The notes under the pieces: generated by a model
The model's input: the letters and a program-made list of their open reading frames with translations, nothing else
Told to the model about the DNA's origin: nothing
Database searches by the model: none
Part shown: positions 22,098-35,966 of the stretch, one piece after another
How the letters are laid out: the number at the start of each line of letters is the position of its first letter
How positions within the stretch are numbered: position 1 is the first letter of the stretch
Translations under genes and position numbers: made by a program
NCBI GenBank assembly: GCA_946699065.1
Contig: CAMPDV010000279.1
Span: 62,001 to 126,000, forward strand
Origin: Loxodes magnus
Lineage: Eukaryota > Ciliophora > Karyorelictea > Loxodida > Loxodidae
Direction: 5' to 3'
DNA length: 64,000 nt

Positions 22098-25000
22098 TAA
22101 AAGATATTTTGATGTATAATACCCTGTCGATTAGATATATATTTATATATATTTTTAAAATTGTAAAATAATTAATGTTTTTTTAAATATTTTATTTTGT
22201 TTGATTTTAAACTATTATTTGAATTTTCTAAAGTAAAAATAGTTATTAAATTAATATTTTATTTCTGTTTGAATTATTTAATTAGGTTTAATTTAGTTTA
22301 TAAGAACTAATGAAAAATTTTGGTTTAAACATATTATATTTTATATTTTATGACTTAATATTTTTATTTTCTTAGAAAAAAGTTCTTTATTTCTTTTAAA
22401 TCATAAAATTGTTTGCTCAGAGATTTATATTACTAAAGATTTATGGGATAATATAAATTAAAATTTTTTAATTAAATAAAAGATAAAAAGATTTAATTAA
22501 AAATCAAAAATATTGATATTTTCAAAAAAATTTAATAAAGAAAGAAATATTAAAACTTTATTAAGAAATCTTTTTGATTGAAAAAATAGAGAGTTATTTT
22601 AAAAAGAATAGAAATAATTTATAAAAATTGTTATTAACAAAAGTTATAAATAAATATTTATAAAAAATTAAATATCCAAAATTATTATTTAAAAAACAAA
22701 AATTAAGATCTTCAAAATTTTAACAGTAAAACATCATTTTCAAAACCAAACTTATTTAAAATAATTTTAAATAAAGAATATAAAATATTTAGATATTATC
22801 AAGGATGAGAGAATTCAAATCTTAAATCTAAGGATGATAAATAGTCTGCTTTAAAAAAAGAAGTCGTAATATATAACTTGGATTTAAAAAATAACTCATA
22901 TAAAAAACAGCTTAAATGATTCAAGTAAAAAAAATAAATAAATAAATAGTTTAAAAATGTTAAATCCTCCTTCTTTAAGATGTTTTAAAAAAAAATACGA
23001 AGAAATTCTAGAAAAAATAAATATTGTAGACATTTAAAAATATTTTTAAAAAAATTAAAAAGTAAAAGCACAAATTATCTCTTAAAAAATTAAAATCAAT
23101 TAAAAAAATTAAAAAAGACTAAAAATCATTTCGATTAAAAGAATATATTTTTAAAAACGTTGCATGAAATTAATTTTAAAAAAGACGAAAAATAAAAAAG
23201 ATTATTTTAAAATACAAAACAATAAGCAAAAAAAAAAAAAAATGAAAAATGATAAGAAAAATAATATTAAAATTAAATGATTAAAAAAATTAAGAATAAA
23301 AAAATATTTTTAAGAGTAATCTAGCCAATTTTATATTTTTAACTTAAAGCATTAGTAATGAAAATGAACAAATTATTTTAAAAAAATTTAAAAGCCCTCT
23401 AAAAAATAAAGATATCATAAAGTTATTGCAAAAAAATTTAAAAAATTTAAATAAAAAAGAATATCAAACAGTAAGGACGTAAAACAAAATTTTAAGTAAA
23501 ATTACATCAAAATATAATGATCTGAAAGTTACAAAAAAATTGTTTTAAAATTTAAAAATTATAAAAAACATAAAAAACGTAAATCCATATAAAAAAAGAG
23601 AAAAAATTAAAACTTCAAGAAGATAAATATAGTAAAAAATACATTATAATTTTTTGAAAAAGTAAATGAAGAGTAAAAAATACAAAAAAACATTTAACTA
23701 AGTTTTTAAGCCTTGAGTTATTAAATTTTTATAGTTTGAATAAATAAGAAAGATAGCATTTCTATGAAAAGTAAAGAAGAAAGGTGAGGAAAATAATTTT
23801 AAAATCTGTTTTAAATAAAGCCTTTAAAGCTTAGATTAACATTGATAAGAGATTATTGAAGATATATAGCAGAAGATATCTCTACATTATATTATAATAT
23901 TTTTACTAGAATAAATAACATAAAAAAAAGACGTTCATCTTTAAATTTGTGGATAAAAAAAGAAATTTTAATTTATGAAATTTAGGTTGAATGGAGGCTC
24001 TTAATTAAATCAGAAAGAAAACAAATTTATTTAGCTCTAGATAAATACTAAAATGAAATAGCTTCAATCAGAATAAGATTAGACATATCAATATAAATGG
24101 AATAGTAAATAAGCTATATGCAATAGAATAATTTATAAGAGGAAATAGTATTTACATTTTTTCAATTAACGAAACTTGATAAAAAAGATTTCCCTACAAT
24201 CTTAATTTAAGATTATAGGATTTATTACAAAAATTCGAGTAAAGGAGAGGTGCAGGCATGGCCACGAAAGAAAAAATCAATAGTACTGAAGAAACTATAT
24301 AATTGATGTATCCTAGAATCGATTTATCACAGCCAAACTGGACAATATATAAATTACGTTCTGCTTCATGCCAGATAATATTAAAAATGAGAACATAAAA
24401 GATTAAGCATACGATTATATTAATTTGCTACTTAATCAATCCCAAATAGTCCACATATTCTAATGGGAGATTTCAACAATCTCTTATTAGACTATGGAGA
24501 TAGATTCAAGATGAGCCTAACACTTTAGTCATTATTCCAATTTTTAAAAAGGTAATAAGATGAGAGATAAAATTGATGTCCAATTCCATTAATCAATTTT
24601 ATGCTGAAGTTGTATGATAAAGCTCTATCGAAGAAATTATACAATCTAATTTACTTAAGAAACTTAATTCACCCAAACCAAATGAGATTTATGAAAAATA
24701 GACAAATAACTTAGTAGATCTGAGTAATACAATAAATTATAGATCTATTTCGAAAGTAAGCAAAGGAAAAACTAAATTAATAGCAACTTTGATTGACTTG
24801 GAGAAAATGTTTGACTAGATAGAAAGAAGATTGGATTTGATTAGTTGATGAGACGTGTTAAATTACCTTTAGAATTGATATTAGCATTTGAATCTTTTTA
24901 TTACAATCAAAGTCTTAATTCCTCACAGATGGAAGCTAAAAAGCTTAAATACAGCAATGGAGTAATGTAAGGAAGTTCAAATGGCCAGTATTAGCACTGT

Positions 25001-26640
25001 TATATTATGATATTGTTATAGGACACATAGAAAGTAAAGGAAATAGTATTGATTCAAATGTAATAACTTCAATAACAGTTTCGCTTGTAGAGGATGGGCA
25101 GATGATTTAAAATTCTTTTCAAAATATAAAATAAACATGCAAGTATCAATAGATGAAACAAATAGAGAATTGAACTTACTTTAAAATAAATGCCTCCAGG
25201 TGTGAAGCAATTCAGTTTCTAAAAAGTAAAAAGAAAAGAGGAAAACTTAAACTTGAAGATTGTAAATTATGATATTAAATAAAAATAGCTAATTTTATAT
25301 TAAGGGGTAATTTTTTATTAAAAAATATTTAATTAATCACTGCAAACAGACTTCAATTACCTATAAGTTGGCTATGAAAAAGGCAGTATTTACGATATTA
25401 AAGTATAAAAAGTGACACCTTATTATTTTAAGACTTTGTGCAGAATTTTCGCGTTCCCTAAAGCAGAGTATGGTGGTGAGATAGTACCTTAATCTACCTA
25501 AAATGGAATTACTGCAATATTAAATAAAATTGATAAAATCATAAGATTATTAGCAAGAAAATACTTTTAAGCACCTGGAAATACTCTAAATGAGTCTTTT
25601 CATATAGATCTTAGCTGAATGCCATTTAAGTATATAATGGCACTGAATATTTTTAGATTCTTTTACAAAATAAGATAAGAAAGTATAAATATTCCCTAAC
25701 CAACAATAGAATCCCTTTTTAAGAACAACTGATAAATATTAATAAAGAGATTAAACAGCAAGACAATCTGAATATTACGAAATAGATATTAATAATTAGG
25801 AATACAATAGTAGCGAAAATACTTTTACGAAATATGTTAAAATAAGATTCAACATATATTTTATGAAGTAATTACTTAAAAACTAAAAAAGATGTTCACT
25901 GCAAAGTTATTTATAGAATAATTAGAATAATAATATTAACTCTCTTAAATTACCTATCAAAGAATTAAATATTTTCGAAAAGAAATAATTTTTACACACA
26001 AACTCAGAACCTAAAACAAAAAACTTTCGCAAAGACCTTTAAGACAGACGTTATTTAATTGAGAATTCCCATTTTATCTATGTAAAATTTGATTAATTTG
26101 AAAATATTCTGGATTTGATTGTTATATAGATATGCTAGATTGGATAATATGACATTAGAAGATTAATAACTTATAACTAAATCTATATAAATTAATTAAA
26201 AAAAATTAGAATCATTGATCTGCCAAGTAAAATTTGTTATAGTATGTTGGTTAAAAGAAGATAGAATTTTTCGAATTGAAAAATGACGAATGATAAGAAA
26301 GTTTTGATACTAAGGTTAAGGAAGTGAAAGAAAAAGAAAAGATGAAGCAGATGATGAAAATAAGAAAGTAAAAGAAGAGCAAGAAAAACAAAAATAGAAA
26401 ATGGAAGATTAGAAAGAATAAACTGATGACGAAGATGATCTAGCTGAAGAAGAGGATGAAGATGAAAGCGTTTGAGTTTAAAAAATTTTAAATAACATTA
26501 TAAGATCATTAATTGAAGGAAGCACTTCCAACAATGAAAAGATGTCACAAGACTCTTTAGTTAAATTTAAATATGAAATTAAAAAGAAAAATATGAAAAA
26601 AATTGATAAAATTTGGTTTAATTAAATAATATCTGCTAAA
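22098..26640 (+). mobile_element. LINE (non-LTR retrotransposon) with APE-type endonuclease and RT, copy 1
   Basis: About 3.7 kb (22,098-25,850) is repeated nearly identically at 36,757-40,486. The first 1.7 kb is Lys/Asn-rich and A-rich, with no clear ORF1 domain. At 24,340-24,550: ITFCFMPDNIK, then HILMGDFNNLLLDYGDRF (the GDFN motif of APE-like endonucleases). RT: SISKVSKGKTKLIATLIDLE at about 24,745, KMFDQIERR, YYDIVIGHIESKG, then the RGWADDLK box at about 25,090. The RT tail holds AEYGGE and NESFHIDLSWMPFKYIM, where W is TGA. The C-terminal zinc motif is degenerate (YVKFDQFENILD at about 26,080). The 3' tail at 26,505-26,570 matches L3 and L4. It carries several frame changes, so it is inactive. 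It ends ten bases before the MORN gene start. Confidence 0.8.
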
Positions 26641-26649
26641 GTTATAAAA

Positions 26650-28966
26650 ATGGGAAACAGTAAGGGAAATTATTAAGGAGAAAGACTCAATGGAAAAATG
26701 CATGGATAAGGTATATATAAATGAAAAGATGGATCAATATATGAAGGAAAATGAATAAAAGGTTTAAGAGAAGGTAAAGGAATTATTTATTATCCAAGTG
26801 GGGATATTTATGAAGGAGATTGATTGAAAATAAATACCATGGATAAGGTATACATAGATGAAAAAATGGAGAAAAATATGAAGGATAATTTATAGAAGGT
26901 TCAAGAGAAGGTAAAGGAATAATGTATTGACCAGATGGAGCTGCTTATGAAGGAGATTGAGGTTTTAAAATAAATACCTTATGAAGGAGATTGATTGATA
27001 AAATGATGGAAGGTATACATAGATGAAAAGATGGTTATATATATGAAGGATAATATTTTGAAAACTTAAGAGAAGGTAAAGGAATAATGTAGTATTAAAA
27101 TGGAGATATTTATGAAGGAAATTGATTGAAAGATAAAAAACATGGATAAGGTATATATAGATGAAAAGATGGATCAATATATGAAGGATAATGATAAAAA
27201 AATTAAATTTTAGGAAAATAATCGAAGTTTTATTTTATCAATGGAGCTTTTTTTGACTCTTGTTATTTCAAAATAGATAAAAATAAAAAGTAAGCTTTTA
27301 ACTAATAACAAAATTGAATTAAGAATTTAAATCTTAAAAATTAAAATTTATTAAGAAAGTAATAAGAATAAAAGTAATAATTACTTATATCATAAAGTTA
27401 AAATATCCTTAATCAGATTTTTACTTTTCTTAGCTTAAAGGATATTTGCACTCTATAAATGACTAATAACTTCTTATACTCTTATAATTATAAATTCTAA
27501 GTTATAAAAGTTAAACATTTTAGTGGAACTAATGAACATATCTAAAGTAAACTATAATGAATAATAAAATAAATATAGAATCAAGATATAATAAAGCTGG
27601 TCATTGATTTGAAGAACTTATCTCAAAATTTGATAGACTAATTATAATTCAAGCTATATTATAGTATTCTATTTAGATAATTAACTAACCTTTAAAAAGG
27701 AAAGAAAGATTTATTATCAGACTTTTCTCTCTTACGTTATGATTAGAACTTTATGCTTACTACTTTTTTACCTTATTAGAACTTAAGAAATTTAACACTG
27801 GAAGGATGCTTTAAGGATGATGATTTATATTTCATTGAACTGGTAACTAATCTTGAATAATTAGATTTAAATGATATTAGAAGTAAATATTCTGGTTAAG
27901 GACTTAGTGGACAATTTTTAAGTAAGTATTGTATGCACTTAAATAATGTTGTTGGTCTAAAAATGAAAAGTGATTTTATTTAAAAAGTATTTATAAAAGA
28001 CTATTTAGAATAAAAAGGAAAACTTATTAAATATCTTAATATTAATGAAACTTAAACCTAACAGTTCACTCATTTATGTCCTAACTTAACTGCTTTTGAT
28101 TCTTAAATTAATGGTTCTTCATAGTAAATTTTAAATAGAGAAATAAATCCTGAAATTTTTAGTTTAGAGTTAGAAGGAAATTTTAGTTAAGAGTGCTTTT
28201 AGTAGTATTTCTCAGTTAGTTATAGGAAACTTAATATAGTTAGTATATAAAACTGTGATAGTTTTAGTGATTAAAATTTGTAGATTCTTTTATAAAATGC
28301 AAATAACATCTAGTCACTTAAATTAAAAAGTTTAGTATAACTTACTAATTCTTCTCTAAGATAAATAGCTAATTATGGATACAACTATCAATCAATCAGT
28401 TTAAGTAACTTAAATCAAATAACACATTCAACTTTAGCTTCTATTTTCTAACTGTGCAAAAGATTAAAGTCACTAGAACTTGCTTAACTTAATCAGATCA
28501 ATGTAGAGATCTTTAAAATTATTAGGTAAAATAATCCTTATTTACAAAGTTTAAAACTAAGAAACTTAAAATTACAAGGAAATTAAAACTGAATAGATGA
28601 AATAGCATAAATAAATCAATTAAATAGCTTATAACTAAATGATTTAAACTTAAATTATTAAGATATTTCTCAAATATTATAAAAAGCTACAAGATTATAA
28701 GTTTTAGATTTACGTTAAAATCAAATCTTAAGCGAATTATTTCCTATAAATGATGGAAATTAGTAACCTTATCCTATTTATAAAAGTTTAAAGATTTTAA
28801 AGGTAACTTTTTAGAATTTCAAATTTGAAGGTTAATTTAGGAAAATAAAGGAAAAATATAGAAAAATAAAAATATTTAATGGAGATAAAGAGATTTATGC
28901 TTCTTCTCGGAGATACCTTGATTTGATTTTGTGAGATTTGAGCTAGCAACTATTATAACTCTATTA
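26650..28966 (+). pseudogene. MORN / F-box / leucine-rich-repeat protein, copy A
   Basis: Starts MGNSKGNYQGERLNGKMHGQ. About eight MORN units follow (KWKDGSIYEGKWIKGLREGK) to 27,205. An F-box is at about 27,400-27,490 (ILNQIFTFLSLKDICTLQ). Then come AMN1/F-box-type leucine-rich repeats to about 28,900 (LRNLTLEGC, NLEQLDLND, LKSLELAQLNQI, LQSLKLRNLKL, RLQVLDLRQNQI). F-box plus LRR suggests a substrate adaptor of an SCF-type ubiquitin ligase; MORN repeats suggest membrane or cortex attachment. Copy A has two irregular MORN units (near 26,830 and 26,960-27,000) that break the frame between ATG and F-box, whereas copy B is continuous. Bases 27,186-28,966 are an almost exact inverted copy of 50,195-48,411. 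Confidence 0.7.
27186..28966 (+). repeat. Inverted segmental duplication, left arm
   Basis: The sequence from the last MORN unit through F-box and LRR is nearly identical to the reverse complement of 48,411-50,195, about 19.4 kb away. Identity drops sharply in the last 60 bases and stops near CTATTATAATT. The high identity in non-conserved linker DNA points to a recent duplication or gene conversion. Confidence 0.8.
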
Positions 28967-30110
28967 TAATTCTTTCATAAATTAAGAAAAATTATTAAAA
29001 TAATATTATAAGTATTTCTAAAGTATGCTTAATTAATCAATATATCAATATTATTTTCATCTTATTTTAATTTTTAGTGTTACATCACTTTGCAAACAAT
29101 ATTCTATTTCTTTTGATTTTAGTAATAAAGATTAAATAATTTATCTATTTTGTTCCCATAAATTTCTCTTTATTTTGATTTTTCCTTTAATAAATTAATA
29201 TGACTGATAGTTTAAGGAAAATATTTTTCACCATCTCCTAAAAGTAGGAGAGAAATCTTGAAAAATGAAATCTCTAGGCCATGTTTACACCTTAAGCAGT
29301 TTAGCCTTTTTCTAAACTTCTTGAGAGAGTTAAACAAAGCAAATATCTCTCAATTTAGCAATGAGAAGGATAAATTAAAAAGAATAAATATTAATTATCA
29401 AATACCTATATCATAAGCATCAAAAACTAAAGAAAAATAACGCAATCAACATGAAATTGTCATGCACCAGCAAGTACAAACCTTTCACTTCGGAATTAAG
29501 TAAGTTAATATTGCACAACTTGTTTAATTATCTACAGAAATTAATATTTTTCTAGAAACTCACAGAGAAGCCTGAAAAGAAAAATCAACATGAAGCATCC
29601 AGAGTTGATAAATACGAACACCAGATATATTCATTCCTCAATATATATAGCTCAAAAATCATATCTCAACTTAGCTGAAGGAGTTATGAGTAAATATGAA
29701 GATTAGGTTCAGATAATTAGGCGACTAAGAATTAAAAAGATAAGACTGAAATAACATTAATTTAGATTGAAGCAAAAGTAGAACTTAAATTAAAAAATAT
29801 CAAACAGAGTAAGTAATACTACTATTTCTTTTAACGGCTTTTTAAAAACTACAAGAAATACAAGACGTAAAAATGATTCAAGACAGAAGATTATGAGATC
29901 AGATAGCAAAATTCTTCATAGAAAAGAGAAATTATAAAGGGAAAGAATAATCTTTAAAAGAAGATAAGATTGAGCGTAGAAAAACAAAAATAAGTTAGTT
30001 AAGCGTTATAATAGACTGTAATCCTAAAATTTTTATTATACAGTAAAGAAGTTAGCTGCCTTATAAACAGGATTGAAATTCCTAAAAAGGAAAACTTTAA
30101 ATTTTTCCAA
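28967..30110 (+). other. LRR 3' flank and decayed ORF1-like remnant
   Basis: 29.0-29.2 kb is A/T-rich flank. 29,240-30,110 is less A/T-rich and shows protein-like strings, with weak resemblance at its end (30,020-30,110, ATTGAAATTCCTAAAA then GGAAAACT) to the 3' end of the zinc-knuckle ORF at 5.1 kb. Probably an old, degenerate copy of that element; no domain can be assigned. Confidence 0.3.
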
Positions 30111-30449
30111 TATTATTTCTATTGATTTTTCCTTTCAAAATTAATTTCGTCATTGATTAACATATGCTTTTATTCTACAAATGATTTTTAATTTGGAAAT
30201 AATAAATCATAATTTACAAAAATGTTTTTTTTTTTTAAATGAAAAAATAATTTATAATTTTTTCTATCAATTAAATCTTATATTTGCTAATTTGCTTTTA
30301 TATTTAATTTTAGTATCTTAATTTAATTTTAATTTATAAAAAAATCACATATATCTCAATGTTTAAGATTATTTTTAATTCTATTTATTAATTTCTCCAT
30401 TAAAATTTCTGATCCCTTATTTCTCCTTTTAATCAATAAGGTTTTCTCT

Positions 30450-32985
30450 CTATTTACTCTTTTTTTATTCTCTTTTTATATAAAAAATATATTATTTACA
30501 CTCTTCATTTTTATCTCGATTTTATTTAAATTTTTAATCATTTTTTCATAATCTATTTCTTCTACTTAGACACATTATTTAATTCTTTATGTAATTGCAT
30601 TTTCTCATAAATTTAAATAATATTTTTTGCTTTATCGTTATTTATGCTTTAATATTGACTTAAATATATACTGTATTTTATTCTAAACACTCACATTTTT
30701 ATTTACTTTCCATATCATCTTTTTATACTTTTCTTTCTTTTTAAATTTCTGCTATTTTTCTTCTTTTTGAAAAATTCGATTATTAATCTTATTCTACTCT
30801 TCCTTAACTCTACATTTTTTCCCTTTTTCAATACTGGATCTTTATATTCAACTATACTCTATAAATTTAGATTTTGAATATTTCATCTATTATCATTATG
30901 ATACTTAGAGTTTAAGTATAAATATATATACTTGCTTACTACAATATTTACTATATTATGCTCATCCTTGTTTTATATTAATTTTATAATTAAATTATAT
31001 ATAAATTTATGTTTTATTATTTGAGCTTTTTTCCTTATTCTTTTTTATTCGCTTAGCTTCAATTTAATCTTCCTTCATTTTCTTTCTAACTTATTTTTTA
31101 TTTAATAATAATATATCACGTTTGCTTATAATTCATAATCACTATTCTTCATCAATATTCTATTAGTTTAATAAATACCATTTACCAAAGAATTCATGCT
31201 GACTCTATGAATGAATATTATTAGCCATCCTTAATTATTATAATATGCACATATACTATTTATTGTATCATAATTCAAATCACTTCAATTTAATTATAAT
31301 AATTTCAATGATAGTGCAATAAAGCATATGAAGTTGGATTATTATCACCTATTTATATATTAAATTGATATTTTCATATCCTTTTATGATATTCTTCTCG
31401 GTTATTTCAAATCTATTGATTACTGAATATCTCTATTCCTTATCTCCAATCTCTTTTAATGACTATTAAGTTTTATATGTTTATAAATTTTCTATTTAAT
31501 CTTTTATCTGTAATTATAATATTTTTATTACTAATATTCTGAAAATATTATATTTACCTAAATGCCTCTCTTATAATAGAATTTAGACATGCTACTTTTA
31601 TTAATTTATCTCTTTATAAGCTATTAACAAATAATTTTATAGGCTTTAAATTTCCTTATCTTCTATCTTATTTCTTACTTCTTATTTTAATTTAATACTT
31701 ATTTCTCTTTCTAAAATTACTAAATTTAAGAAGGATTTAATCTTTTATTTTGAATTTAATTTTCTTATTTAATTTTTTTAATTAATTTTATTATTTCACT
31801 AAGAGCTTTCCCTCTTTCTTAGACTCTTTAATCTCTCAGTTTCTTGGTCTAACCACTTATTTCACTTTTTCATAATTCCTCATTTGCTTTACTTTATATT
31901 TAGCTCGAGTGAATAATATTTTCACTTATTCATTCAAATTTCTTAATTACTATAAATATGACTCATTGCTATTATAACTCTTTTTTCATACTTTTTCTAC
32001 TTATTATAACTTTATCTACTTAGATTTAATTCTCTAATTTTATTACTCTTATTTGCTCCTTATATTAGTATGCTATTTAATATTATTCATATGTTCTCAA
32101 CTAATAATCAAAATTATTTATCATCATATCCATTATTAATTATCTCATTACTTCCTACATTTCACTTATGATATCTATCTTTAACATTCCTAAAAATACT
32201 AATCATATATATCTTATAAATCAATTATCTATCTTTTTATTTTTATAATCTACTTATATATCTTCAAAAGTAGCTACATACAGCTACTCGTAACATCTTT
32301 CACTTTTACTCTTACTTTTGTATTTATTTCAGTCCTCTACTATATACTACTCAATTTATTACTTACATATTTAATTTTTCACTACATCCTAAAAAAATTT
32401 GTCACTAATTTTACTAAAATTTAATAGGAAATTGACAAAATTGTGTCTCATTCAATTATCTAAAGCACTCATCTAACTTGCTTATATTAAATTAACTTAT
32501 TTTTCAACCAATCAAAATTTTAACTATTAGCATTCATTAATCAAGTAGTTTCTTTCTCTCTTTTGATAAGCAACAACAATATTTAAGTTTAATCCTTTAA
32601 AATGTCTACTTATTTAATTTCGTCTTAGAAACAATATGATGTTAAAACTTCTTATTGAATGCTAAAAAATGATATAAAATTGTCTTTTAATTTACTTATT
32701 TTTCATTAATTTCTTTTTCCAAAATTTCAATTATATTCTCAATTGTGATATTATTCTTGATATTTTATAGCTTTCCAGAAAATTTAAATATAATATAAGT
32801 TTGTAGTATCAAACGCAATAACAATATATCATTTTAGGTTTATATACTATCTCATTTAATTCCTCCTAACATACCTCATATTTATCTTCTTGTATCTTTT
32901 TTATTATTCCTATTTGTTATATATTTATAAATTCTAATAAAATCTTAATAAAGTAAAGCTTATCCATGATTAAGCTTATCTAAAT
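30450..32985 (-). pseudogene. Decayed paralogue of the B-box/coiled-coil/kelch gene
   Basis: The reverse complement aligns along its length with 45.2-47.8 kb. Landmarks: QEVLTSYC at about 32,700 against QEAITSYC in the intact gene, CLSKE after the B-box, the coiled-coil region at about 32.3-31.6 kb, and the kelch unit GYENINLIY followed by IGDNNPTS at about 31,380. The B-box cysteines and histidines after the first Cys are lost and the kelch blades lie in different frames, so this is a pseudogene. The Lys/Gln-rich A-rich tail at 30,450-30,900 matches 47.5-47.8 kb. The end at 31,210-30,905 is also copied at 57,930-58,220. Confidence 0.55.
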
Positions 32986-33130
32986 TTAAATTTAAACAAA
33001 AATATTTTTTTACATCTTTAATTGCAAGAATTGTTTCCTTCAGTTATAGAATTTAGTAAATGTTTTTAAATTACTTTTAATCTTGTCTTGATCTCATCAT
33101 TTTTCTTCAATTACTCCTTCTTTCTACTCA
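32985..33130 (-). mobile_element. LINE 3' tail remnant
   Basis: Shares the conserved tail (AACTGAAGGAAACAATTCTT, then TTAAAGATGT, on the minus strand) with 9765-9690, 60,905-60,840 and 26,505-26,570. Only about 145 bp remain: a heavily 5'-truncated insertion, next to the end of the degenerate kelch paralogue. Confidence 0.5.
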
Positions 33131-34751
33131 TCTTTAACTTCTTTCTATTTTGCTAAGAAAATAATTTATTAAGAATTTTTTATGTAAAATATAAGATAAC
33201 TCTATAATTTATCTTTTCAATCTAATAGATTGATTAGTAAAGTTTTAAATAATGATATTTTATAAAAATTAATTTTTCGAATACTTTCTAATTTCATTTC
33301 TTAATTTTTTTCTTTTAGTTGCATTAAAAAAAAATAAATTAATTCTTTCCCAACATATTTAGTAGTTTAAATCATTGAGCAAAAATTAATTTCTTTTAGC
33401 GAGATTCTATAGATTTTTCATAATGATTAATTAAAAAATTAAGATTTATTATACATTCAAACTTTTTTATTTTTGCTTAATTTTATTCTTTTATTATTTA
33501 AATTTTAATTTATATAAAAACCATATATTAACGTTTTAATTTTATTTAATTAATTAATCTAGCTACGTTAATTTTAAAAAATCCTACTTATTTTATGTTC
33601 TAACTCAGACTTTCCAACTTTAGTTTTTTCTACCATTAAAAAAAATTAAATTTATTCTGTCTCAAAAATCTTTTACAGTATAGTTTGCTGAAAATAAATT
33701 TTAAATACCTTTTTGTCAATTATATGATATGAATCATCCACTTTACTTTCTTTATAAAGAAAAACATATTTTATTTATATAAAAAATTTTAACTAAAACT
33801 AAAAAAATGTTCCATTTATCATAAAATTTTACATTTTTTAATTTCTAAATTATTTAATTTAAAATTTTAATTTATTTTTAAAATGTTTATTATCTTTTTC
33901 ATCTTTTAATTATTTTTTTCGAAACTTTAATCTTAATCTGTCCCCAAAATCTCCTCTACTGTAAATTGCTTAGTTATAAAAGAAATTTTAAATTTTTGTC
34001 GAAAATTTAACTTTAAATTTAACTTGAAAAATTAACTTTTAAGCATTTTAATCACAGCAAATTTTTAGATAAGTTTTATTAAATATATTTGATAATTATT
34101 TCCATTTAAAATTTAAAATTACAACTACTAAATTAATAAATAAATAGATAATAAAAATAATAAACAAATAATAATGTTTATACTTATTTTTTAATTCAAA
34201 ATTATAAAAAGATTACGGCAATATAAAAATTAAATAAAACATTATATATGAAAACACAGATTATAATAAACTTTTGAAAAAAAATCTTATCAAAATGATT
34301 TTAATAAAAATCTAATTTAAAAATTATATTTTTAATCAAAAAAATATTATTCTATCCAAAAAAATTTAAGTACAAACTTTGAGAAAAAAATCTTAAAAAG
34401 ATTTAAACATTTTATATCATAAATAAAATATTTAATAAAAAAACGTTTTTTTATTTCTTTTATTCAAATAAATTAATCAATTAATTTTTTTATTTCAACA
34501 ACTAAATGATTAATCATGAATCATTATATAATTAATTAGTTTAAATATAATTTGAATACAAAATTTATAGTTTAATATATAAGCAATGACATATTCTATA
34601 TCAGTAAATCTATTATACTTTAATATCCTTAAATTTAAAATACTAGCCAATAATAAATTTTTATACTTAAAAAGAATCATAAACGCAAAAGAAAATTTAT
34701 TTAACTATAAAACTTAAAATTTAGAGTTTATAAACTCTTAAAAATATATAT
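33131..34751. other. AT-rich intergenic stretch, nothing recognised
   Basis: A/T tracts on both strands, downstream of the WD40 gene on the minus strand. No feature supported. Confidence 0.4.
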
Positions 34752-35535
34752 TTACATGAATAACTTAATTTTAATAATTCTTCTTAAATTTTTAAATTTA
34801 TAAGTCTTAAATATTTTTGACTCCTCTCAATTTACAATCCTCCATTTTTTCACAGTGCTGTCCTACGCTCCCGATACAATCCATTTATTGTCCCTACTCA
34901 ATGCTAAAGATTATATTTATCATTAACGGCTTTAAAGAGTCTATAAACATTCACCTGTCGAGAAGTTCCATAACTTGATTGTTCTGTCCCAGAAACCAGA
35001 AAATATAACACTTGAATCATTACTAAGTTGAATACTACGCACAACATCTGTATGACTAATAAGAGTTCGAATACATTATCAATTCTAAAAGTCCCATACT
35101 TTAATTGACTTGTCACCTGAACCTGAAATTATATATTTATTATCAAGTGATATGATTACCGATCCAACCCAGTCTTTTTGCCCAGTAAGAGTTCGAAAAA
35201 GCTGACCAATTTGGAAATCCCAGATCTTTATCGTTTTATCTCCACTTCCCGATACAATTCCTTTCTGGTCACTTCTTATAGCTACCGAACTAACTAAATA
35301 TGTATGTCCAGTCAAAGTTCTCGCACAACTTCCAGTCTGGAAATCGCAGATCTTTATTGTTGTATCTAAACTTCCCGATACAATTCATTTCTAGTCACTT
35401 GTTATTGAAACAGAGATAGCATAATGCTTTTGTCCAGTCAAAACTTAGTCTAAAATATAAAAGATTTACCTTAACCTTAGTCGTAGTTGATTTTGTTTAT
35501 AAGTTTTTAAAAACAAAAGTTTGGTAGGATTTCAT
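34752..35535 (-). CDS. WD40-repeat protein, copy 2 (intact main exon)
   Basis: Five blades in one frame on the minus strand: SDQKWIVSGSLDTTIKICDF, SDQKGIVSGSGDKTIKIWDF, YIISGSGDKSIKVWDF, FSGFWDRTIKLWNF, then KWIVSGAQDSTVKKW. Trp is TGG or TGA and Gln CAA/CAG/TAA/TAG at interchangeable sites (for example DFQNWQC, with TAG, TGA and TAA). The main exon is 698 nt, from the 20-nt intron (35,469-35,450) to TAA at 34,754-34,752. The first exon is short, and the ATG at 35,535 (MKSYQT) is conserved in copy 1 (MKSQP) but out of frame with exon 1's end, so a further intron or another start is likely. Short for a full seven-blade propeller, so possibly a partner-dependent scaffold or a truncated paralogue. 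Confidence 0.75.
35450..35469 (-). other. 20-nt GT-AG intron in WD40 copy 2
   Basis: GTAAATCTTTTATATTTTAG on the minus strand, at the same codon phase as the 18-nt intron of copy 1. Splicing joins NYDQGQ-D to QVLTGQ. Confidence 0.65.
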
Positions 35536-35966
35536 ATTTAAAAAGAAGAAAAGGAATTATGCCTAGGGAATCTTTTCTTTGTCTTAAGAGTTTTCGTAAA
35601 AAGATAATTTTAGTAAATTGTATTTCTTAATCTTCCGTTTCTATTTTAGTTACTTTAGTAAGTACTTAATTAAAGTAACTGATCTTTTGAATTGAGAATA
35701 ATTTAGCTGACCTAATTTGAATAGAGTTAAATACTTAAATGATTTATTAATTAAGTATACTTATAAGTAATCTATTACTAATACATAATTTAAAATCCTA
35801 TTTTACTTAAATCTAATCAGATAAATATGTACTCTTTAAGAATTAACAGATGAGTTTGGTCTATAGCATTGAGTAGGGACAAAAGATGGTTAATATCTGA
35901 AGCGTGGAAAAATACTATGAGGAAGTAGAGGATTGCGAGATGAGAGTGAGGAATGAACTTATTTAA

